Shown here: positions 57,151 to 64,000 of the stretch, in pieces
Position numbering within the stretch: position 1 is the first letter of the stretch
Layout of the letters: each line of letters starts with the position of its first letter
NCBI GenBank assembly: GCA_019671135.1
Contig: JAHRHY010000020.1
Location: 186,001 to 250,000 of the forward strand
Direction: 5' to 3'
Source: Linnemannia hyalina
Lineage: Eukaryota; Mortierellomycota; Mortierellomycetes; Mortierellales; Mortierellaceae
DNA length: 64,000 nucleotides
The notes under the pieces: model-generated
Database searches by the model: none
What the model was told of the DNA's origin: nothing
Seen by the model: the letters and a program-made list of their open reading frames with translations, nothing else
Position numbers and translations under genes: made by a program

Positions 57151-57463
57151 TACCCCATGCAGTCGAAAGTTGCAATGTATAAGAAAACACCTGACTGTGG
57201 CGGTACGACCATGGCTGAATTAAAAAAAAGGATATATTCGATGACGGTTGACCAGGAACCATCACTCTGTTTCATACCGTCAATCAACTGATGGTTCCTG
57301 GATGTGTGTTCTGGCGAGTGTTGATGGTATTAGTTGACAGTGGGTTCGCCACCAAGGTGTTTGATTTCGACCGCATCGACAAAATGGAGCTCAGAGAGTT
57401 CATCGGAATGGGTAAACGAGCTGTCGTTTTAATTTCTGAAACAAAAGAAAAAAAGAACAGGGA
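57076..57463. other. convergent spacer, CRN B / Sel1 f
   Basis: 3' flanks of the two genes. A segment at about 57,228-57,303 (AGGAACCATCACTCTG...) resembles 60,708-60,780 downstream of Sel1 copy g, so both are related 3' flanks. No gene. Confidence 0.6.
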
Positions 57464-59422
57464 CTATCTTTCCGCCACAACTTCAGTCTTAAAAAAGTAA
57501 CGACTGCTTCTACTAAACAACCGCCTTGTCTTTTTGTCGATGAGCTGCTGGACCTCGGAAAGTTTGGCCCTAGCATCTTCATGCCCGAGTTTGGCAGCCT
57601 TGGTGTACCACTCCTTGGCCTTTGAGTAGAACTTTGGGACGCCTTGACCTTGAAGATACATTGAGCCGATGTCGTACTGGGAACCTGGACAATTATGGTT
57701 CGCCGATTTGAGGAACCAAACCATAGCCCTCGAGTAGTCTTGCGGGACACCTTGGCCGTCGCGGTACATTCTGCCTATTATATTCTGAGCGCCTGGTGAC
57801 CCCATATGAGCGGCCTTGAGAAACCAAACAAAAGCTATGGTCTCCCTTTCAGGTACAGAGAGATCACTTATGTACATCAGTCCCATAGCCATTTGGGACC
57901 AGACGTCGGTATCCTTGCGGCTGGCGGCCTTGGAAAGCCAGTCGAGACCAATGGATCTGTCCTGTGAAACCCCGATGCCAATCAGGTACATGTGGCAGAT
58001 CATGGCCTGGGCGGCTGGAAGGCCTTGGTCGGCTGCTCGGAGATACCACTCCATCGCATTGTCGTAATCACGCTGAACACCGTGACCCATTTCATATAGG
58101 TTTCCGATACTGCACTGAGCGAAGGCATATCCTTGGTCGGCGGCCATCAGGTACCAGTCCATTGCCGCCGAGTGGTCCATTGCGCCAACAAGGCCGTAAT
58201 CATACACAAGTCCTACATAGCACTGCCCTCCCGCATCTCCCTGGTATGCCGCTTTCTTGTACCAACTCAATGCTGTCAAATGGTTCCGACCCACCCCAAG
58301 TTCCAGGCGGTAGAGGTGTCCGAGGTTGCACTGTCCTGCCGGGTCTCCTTGCTTAGCCGCCTTGAGGTACCAGTGGCGTGCCTCCTCAAAGTCCTGCTCA
58401 ACACCGTCTCCAACCCTGTACATATCTCCCAGCTCGACCTGTGCTTTAGGGTCACCGAGAAAGGCCTTGACGACGATGGGCGAAATGACCCTGATAGCGG
58501 CAGTGGCAGTGAGGTCCTGAGGAGACTGGTGACTCTGGGAGGTGCTTGTTGGTTTGTCGTTGTTTGCTTGCGCGCTGATATTTGTCGACTCACTATCGGT
58601 ATCTGATGCATTGTCTGTTGACTCGTTGGGGCCCTCTTCTTGATCGGCAGTCGGGGATGGCTGAGATACCATGGGTTTAGGTCGGAAATCAGGATGGTCG
58701 ATATGCGAGTAGTTTTCCATAGCCGTTTCCACCAATCCATTCACTGGGTTGAGTCTGGGGGGGTTAGAGACAGGAGAGGTGGTGAGTTTCAAAGTTGTAT
58801 CCTCTTGAGGGGTATCCTCCTGAGGGGTGTCCTCTTGAGGGGTGTCCTCTTGAGGGGTGTCCTCCTGAGGGGTGTCCTCTTGAGGGGTGTCCTCCTGAGG
58901 GGTGTCCTCTTGAGGGGTGTCCTCCTGAGGGGTGTCCTGAGCTGTCGCTTCCTCGGGGGTATCTGTCAGTGCCATCTGCTGTACAGCCGCCTCCAGGCGC
59001 ACTAACGGGTTATCGACAACAATATCCAGGACCACGTCTGGGACCGCAGCAATGCGCAACGGCTTTAGACTAGCATGTTTGACATGAGGATAACAGATAT
59101 ATTGGCCATCAAGCGCTCATTGAATGCAGCAAGCAATTGCATTGTCTTTTTTTACTTTTGCGTGCGAATACAATATCAGTTGAAATACGTACGGCATCCA
59201 TCCGGTGTCTTTCATGAAGGGGACTAATTTCGCCCCATGTCGGACGTAGAGCGCATCGGCAAAGACGAGGCGGATATCGTGCCATAGCACAAAGCTCTCC
59301 CCAGTAGCGGGATTTGAATAACAGTCGAAGTATACTGTTGGCGCAGGCGTTTTGGTTGGGGAATTGAGGTTGTCCTTACTCAAAGGGCGGACGGCCTGGA
59401 TTTGGGGTTTTTTGGTTACCAT
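57464..59422 (-). CDS. header-domain Sel1-repeat protein (copy f)
   Basis: Two exons, 59193-59422 and 57464-59069, 611 aa. ATG 59422 (MVTKKPQIQAVRPLSKDNL) lines up with the start of copy b, and exon 1 is 230 nt in both. The header is well kept (TVYFDCYSNPATGESFVLW, HDIRLVFADALYVRHG); 16 of the first 77 residues differ from copy b. After the phase-2 intron comes PLRIAAVPDVVLDIVVDNPL. The linker holds nine tandem TPQED units where copy b has one. Eight Sel1 repeats follow (VELGDMYRVGDGVEQDF, CSIGNLYEMGHGVQRDYDNA, and so on). The C terminus is basic (KKTRRLFSRSSRYFFKTEVV) and differs from copy b. Upstream non-ATG codons are not used as start. Confidence 0.85.
58801..58935. repeat. 15-bp minisatellite, nine units (TPQED repeat)
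   Basis: CCTCYTGAGGGGTRT repeated nine times on +, read as TPQED on the minus strand inside Sel1 copy f. The units differ only at the Y and R positions. Confidence 0.95.
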
Positions 59423-59577
59423 CGCTTGGTGAATGTGGACTTGATGTGACACTGGATGCAAAAGGTATCGGGAGTTTGTTGAAAGCGATGGGGATGACGA
59501 AAACGAGATGAAACTGCACCATGGGGGGAAGTGGGAAAATCACCTGACTGGGGCGAACTGAAATCTTTCACATTTCA

Positions 59578-60717
59578 ATGGTTGTTCAGGCTGGCGCATG
59601 GATCGTGTGTTCAGACCTGTCTGGACCAACGAAGCAAGGACAGAAGGTACCCTGGCCTTCATCCCCCGTGCTGAACGCACCACAGGCCACCGATCACATC
59701 CAGGTCTGGAGGACAACCATGCCCAGGACCGTTTCAAGGCTCACCCCACTCTGCAACGCGCACTGGACACACCGGGTCCGCTATCACTACAGGATGATCT
59801 TGCAGAGCGCCTTAATGAGATCACCATCACCCAATCGGAGAACGGTACCCTTGGACTGGCCAGTACAAGGACTTTTCGACGAGCAATGTTCTCCAAAGTC
59901 TACCAGCCCCCGACACCACCACCCCGTCACCCACCAATGATCGCACCTCACCCACCGCTGACGCCTGCCTTTTGGAACGAGTTCTGGAAGAACAAGCTCC
60001 CTCACAACGCACGCAATGTCTGGTGGCGCCTGCTGATCAATAAGCTCCCGTCTGGTAGTTTCCTCAACTCTATTCTCCCCGACATGGTCGAGAGCCCTAT
60101 TTGTCGCATCTGTCAAGTGCACATGGAGACGAGTCGGCACCTCCTCTTCAGCTGTCCCAAGAAGCTGGAGATCTGGGAGGGAGCACTCTCGAGATATGTG
60201 GAGGAAAGAACATGGACAGCCGACTTCGTCTGCAGCCTTTTTTTCCCCAGCCCAGAGTGCATTGAACCCCGCGACGGTTTCCCTCTTTTTCTCCTACTCG
60301 GCGCCATCCTGGCCACCGTCTGGAGATACCACTTTGCTTTCGTTCTCGAAGGCCAGGCCTTCGAACCTCGGATCGTCCTGGCGGCTGTGGACCTGGCCGT
60401 CACCCAGGCTCGAGCCCAGCTGGCGGAGAAAAAACGTCAGAACGAGAAACAACAACCACCACCCCCCGTCGGGCCGCCCCCTGCCGAAACCTTCTTGTAC
60501 TCTATCCATCTTTGTAATTTATCTACCATGTTTTATCCTTCGGTTTTCGGTACACTTATTTTTTCCCAGTTTAGATGTAACTTTCATGCCTCCTTGGTTA
60601 TATCCTTTTGAACGGTGAGGACTGCCTGGTGAAAGGGAGTATTAGTTTACTGCCCGCACACCCACGACGCAATAAATTTCTTAAAAACAAAAAATAATAA
60701 TTCCATGGTTGTTCAGG
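59578..60717 (+). mobile_element. 5'-truncated LINE (non-LTR retrotransposon) with target-site duplication
   Basis: A 13-bp direct repeat ATGGTTGTTCAGG at 59,578-59,590 and 60,705-60,717 flanks the insert. The insert has an open frame to 60,611 with the C-terminal RT zinc-binding (zf-RVT) domain: PAFWNEFWKNKLPHNARNVW, WRLLINKLPSG, then C-x2-C-x8-H-x4-C (CRICQVHMETSRHLLFSC). It ends in A-rich sequence just before the second repeat. Only the last third of an ORF2-type protein is present (no reverse transcriptase or endonuclease), so it is a dead 5'-truncated copy. It landed between Sel1 copies f and g. Confidence 0.9.
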
Positions 60718-60884
60718 AACTATCACTTTGATTCATACCGTTAACTGATCTTTGATCAACTGATGGCCCCTGGATGGATGCTTTAGAGAGTGTGGAGCGT
60801 GCTGAATCACCGTGGCGTGCTACCATAGGTCTTACATTTTGGCCTCATATGTAGTAGTGGGCATGTTTATAAAAGAAAGAGGAA

Positions 60885-62340
60885 CTAACAAAACATCAGT
60901 TTAGAACAAGTCAACTTCTTGTTCTTCTCTTTACGAATCAGCTCCTCCAGACCCTGGAGATCATCAGGGTCCTCCCCTGATCCTTGGCCCGAAGCCTTCA
61001 GATACCACTCTGTCGCCGCCCTATAGTTTTTCGCAACACCCCGACTATAGTGATAAATATTGCCGACCTGGAACTGGGACTCGGAGAAGTTCTGATCCGC
61101 GGCCTTACGGAACCATTCCCAGGACTTTGGAAAGTCCCGAGCGAGATCCTCGCCAAGAAGGTACATCATGCTGAGCTGGTGTTGAGTCTGTGGGAAGCGG
61201 CGGTCCGCAGCCTTGTGGAACCACTCGATGGCCGTGGTGTAGGTTTGGGGGACTCCAAGCCATTTAAAGTGGATGGTACCGACCATGAACAGGGCAAGTG
61301 CGACGCCCTGTGAGGCTGCCTTCTGGATCCAGTAAAGTGCTTTTGCATAGTCCAAGGGGACACTAGCGTCAGAGTAGAAGTGAATGACGCCTAGCATGAG
61401 CTGTGAGGGCGAATGCCCATGCAGTGCCGCGTTTTCGAACCATTTGAAAGCCTTCCTCAGGTTTCGAGGTGCACCTAGACCAGTCCGACACATGTGACCC
61501 TTGGTGAATTGGCACTATATCTGAAACTGATTGCCTTGTGGAACCACTCAATAGCGGTGCCCGTGTCCTTTCGAACTTCATCGCCCGTCTCCTTTCGAAC
61601 TTCATCGCCCGTCTCATACTTATTGCCAATCGTAAACTGAGCCTTCGGTAAACCTGTTGAGCAGCCTGATAGTACCATTCAAGGCTTTGACGTAGTCCTG
61701 GGGCACGCCTTGTCCATTGGCGTACAGGTCTCTGATGCTGGCATATGCATGGGCGCGACCTTGGCGTGCCGCCTTGTGGTACCAGTCGATCGCCGCCCTG
61801 TAGTTCACCGAGCCAATGAGACTGAAATCGTACACCAGTCCAATGTTGCACTGTCCAGTCGCGTCTCCTTGATTCGCCGCCTTGAGGTACTAATTGAGCG
61901 CTGTTGGTGGGTCGCGTGTCACACCGAGTCCCAGGCGGTAGAGATAGCCGAGACCGTTCTGACCAGAAGTGTCGCCTTCGTCGGCAGCCTTCCGGAACCA
62001 GTAACGAGCAGCAGGATAGTCTTGATCGACACGGTCTCCTCTCCTGTACATGTTTCCAAGCTGGACTTGGGAGGCTGTGTCGCCGAGGGTTGCCTTGACG
62101 ACTATTGGTGAAATATCCTTCACAGCAGCAGCGGCGTTAAGGTCCAGCAGAGATCGGAGTTGACTGCTGTGGAATGTTGGTGTGTTGTTACTCAATGGGC
62201 TGTTGGTGTTTTTTGCTGGTGGAGTAACGGTTATGGTTTAGTTGACAGTCACCTTTTTGGTGTGTTCCTGTTGAGGGCTTGGGATGAACTGGGCGGACAG
62301 CCTGGAAGTTGAGGAGGTCGTGGGTCATGGATGTTACAGT
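60885..62340 (-). pseudogene. decayed header-Sel1 gene (copy g)
   Basis: Starts with a header trace (LLNFQAVRPV near 62,310) and lacks the rest of the header. Sel1 repeats begin at about 62,110 (VVKATLGDTASQVQLGNMYR, RYWFRKAADEGDTSGQ), meet an in-frame TAG near 61,890, go on as VYDFSLIGSVNYRAAIDWYH, then shift near 61,690 and 61,500. The last part, 60,885-61,493, is a clean 200-codon frame with about five repeats (GTIHFKWLGVPQTYTTAIEW, VGNIYHYSRGVAKNYRAATE) and the tail KEKNKKL. Stops and shifts argue for a pseudogene, although the 3' part could still be expressed. Confidence 0.75.
61566..61613. repeat. 24-bp tandem duplication in Sel1 copy g
   Basis: Unit TCCTTTCGAACTTCATCGCC plus GTC(T) repeated twice. 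On the minus strand it adds GDEVRKET-like residues within a Sel1 linker. Confidence 0.85.
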
Positions 62341-63242
62341 CCTGGGTATATGACCTGGTTGGGGAGAGGTCTTGGGATTAACGGCTGTGGTGCTGTTGGT
62401 TGGTGTTCGAGCGATGTCGATTAGGATGTACATGTACAAGCAAGAAAAGTAAAAAAGTGATGGACTCAGGGGTTGAAACCACATGATTGTGGCGTTGCGC
62501 TGTGACCAATATTCGACGATTCTTTTCCTTCCAGACCAGTTCGCCTTTCCTTCCTTTCCTTCCCTTTCCTCTTCCCTCTTCACCAATCCACGTCAGGATC
62601 CTCATGTCTTCTTGTCTTCCGTCCCAACAAACAAACTCACACCAACTCTGGGCTCTGCACTCATCCTCGAGGAAAGTGAAACGACTCGATCACCTCGGTC
62701 ACACCCACCCACCCAGACATCGCTTCCCCTCCCATGCAAACGGTCATTCCTTTCCTCCTTTCTTCAGGAGAGGAAACATTGAGAATCAGAAATCCCCGAT
62801 AGTCGACAGCCAATATTGGGAAGTGCTGTCACACGATACACTGCACCACAAAGGGCATCCGTGAATACCTCTCAAGAGACCAAGTCTTTTATTCTTCCTA
62901 ACCCCCCCCCCCCCCCCCAATTTTTATGCCTTTTTTTTGTGCATAGGAGGAAAAGAAGTTTTCGGTGTTGGATATATAGGACGGAAGCATATCTGGATAT
63001 GTGGATTAAATAAAAGCTTGAGCAGTAAAGACATGGTAGCATAGCTAGAATCGGTATGATCCTGGGGGTGAAGTTGATTTGTTGTGACAGCTCGACTCGA
63101 TCCTTTCTATCGTCTCCCAGCGAATCAGAACGCGCCTGCTGTCACCTCACGAGAAATAAAGTGCAGTTAGCCCAAAAAAACCCCTTCTCATCCTTCTTTA
63201 CCTTCTTCACTCTCCTTGTCACAGACACACACATTCGCCACC
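62341..63242. other. intergenic region, end of accessory island
   Basis: No gene. Includes a poly-C run at about 62,902-62,918 and the promoter/leader of the glucosidase I gene, whose start codon has a strong context (GCCACCATGG). Confidence 0.55.
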
Positions 63243-64000
63243 ATGGACAACACAAACGAAAGGACAAAAACAAGGACGCGGACAAGGCGAACAGGACTCA
63301 TCTCCCTCGCGCTCGCAATCACAACAACAGCCTGTCTCCTCGCTTCCTCATCATCTTCCACCCTCGTCAACGCCGACTCCTCTTTCATCAACACCATCCA
63401 CAGCGACCCCGCAACCGCCGCTGCTGCAACCCAAAACTCGTCCCTCCTCTGGGGTATCTACAGACCCAACCTTTACTTTGGAACCCGTGCTCGTCTTCCT
63501 GATACACTCATGACTGGTCTCATGTGGTTCGGTACCCAAGACCTTTCTGGCCCTGACCGTAAGCGCTACTCTCTTTTTTTGTTGTTGCTTTCACGACGAA
63601 ACCTGAAGATCAAATTCTCCTATCAGATCAGACTTCTAACCTTCCTTACTTACTTCTCTGTATCACAGATATCCGCCACGGATGCGAAGAACGTGACGGG
63701 TTCGAAAAGTACGGCTGGCTCAAACACGACGGACGGACGTTCGGAACTCAGGAACTCAAAGATACCCGCAACAATGTCGACTTGACCACAGAGTTCATCA
63801 AGGTGCCTGGAGGTAACCATGGAGGATCTTGGGCCGCTAGGATCTCGGGAAAGCCTATCCGTAAGGGAGAGCCCATGTCGATCTCGACTCTTTACTACAT
63901 CGGCTTGGACGGCGATGGTCAGCTCAATGTTGATACTGCCAGCTATGTAAGTGCTGTTGCGTTGTCAGGAAAAAGTTACTTGACGCGTTTAGATACAGGA
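63243..64000 (+). CDS. MOGS: mannosyl-oligosaccharide glucosidase (GH63, glucosidase I), 5' part
   Basis: Exons 63243-63558 and 63669-63946 are inside the window; a GTAAGT donor at 63947 shows it continues beyond 64,000. The N terminus has an Arg/Thr-rich cytosolic tail and a hydrophobic signal anchor (GLISLALAITTTACLLASSS), fitting a type II ER membrane protein. The catalytic-region start is clear: SLLWGIYRPNLYFGTRARLP, GLMWFGTQD, IRHGCEERDGFEKYGWLKHD, GRTFGTQE, LTTEFIKVPGGNHGGSWAAR. Glucosidase I removes the outermost glucose from the N-glycan precursor in the ER. About 197 of some 800 residues are visible. ATG 63243 is chosen for its Kozak-like context; the upstream extension has no ATG. 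Confidence 0.92.

Noticed and set aside
1..64000. tRNA, rRNA, CRISPR array or bacterial-type operon
   Set aside because: No tRNA B-box with a matching cloverleaf, no rRNA-like sequence and no regular spacer repeats were seen by eye; the gene structure is eukaryotic.

Overview
The window is fungal nuclear DNA. Genes are split by short introns (mostly 90-110 nt, GTAAGT/GTATGT-like donors, YAG acceptors). Leaders are pyrimidine-rich on the coding strand. The gene content (Crinkler-type proteins, Sel1-repeat families, tandem acyl-CoA synthetases) points to an early-diverging fungus, most likely Mortierellomycota (Mortierella/Linnemannia type). That lineage call is inference from gene families, not from a search.

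Left part, 0-30 kb, is ordinary housekeeping sequence. In order: a Gln/Ser-rich protein with an integrase-like H2C2 zinc site (-); a gene-poor 5.3 kb stretch; an arrestin-like protein (-); two tandem long-chain acyl-CoA synthetases (-) with almost the same intron pattern and a C-terminal -AKL; a decayed unknown gene; SFT2 (+); the complex I 24-kDa subunit NDUFV2 (-); and, divergent from it, a VPS9/CUE Rab5 exchange factor (+).

Middle and right part, 30-62.3 kb, is an accessory island. It holds seven loci (three intact, four decayed) of a family joining an unrecognised N-terminal 'header' domain to Sel1 repeats, and three Crinkler (CRN) loci (two intact, one decayed). A Sel1(+)/CRN(-) unit at 31.4-37 kb is repeated in inverted order as CRN(+)/Sel1(-) at 53.8-59.4 kb. 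The CRN cores are nearly identical without net indels while the Sel1 partners have diverged, which looks like recent gene conversion or exchange. A 5'-truncated LINE with a 13-bp target-site duplication sits at 59.6-60.7 kb. Between the two arms lie ordinary genes: a PRL-type phosphatase (-), an unknown gene (-) and a Kelch-like single-pass membrane protein (+).

The right edge (63.2-64 kb) starts a GH63 glucosidase I gene that runs off the window. No rRNA, tRNA or CRISPR was seen. CDS entries give the full genomic span from start codon to stop codon; exon limits are in the evidence text and come from reading splice signals and frame, not from transcripts.
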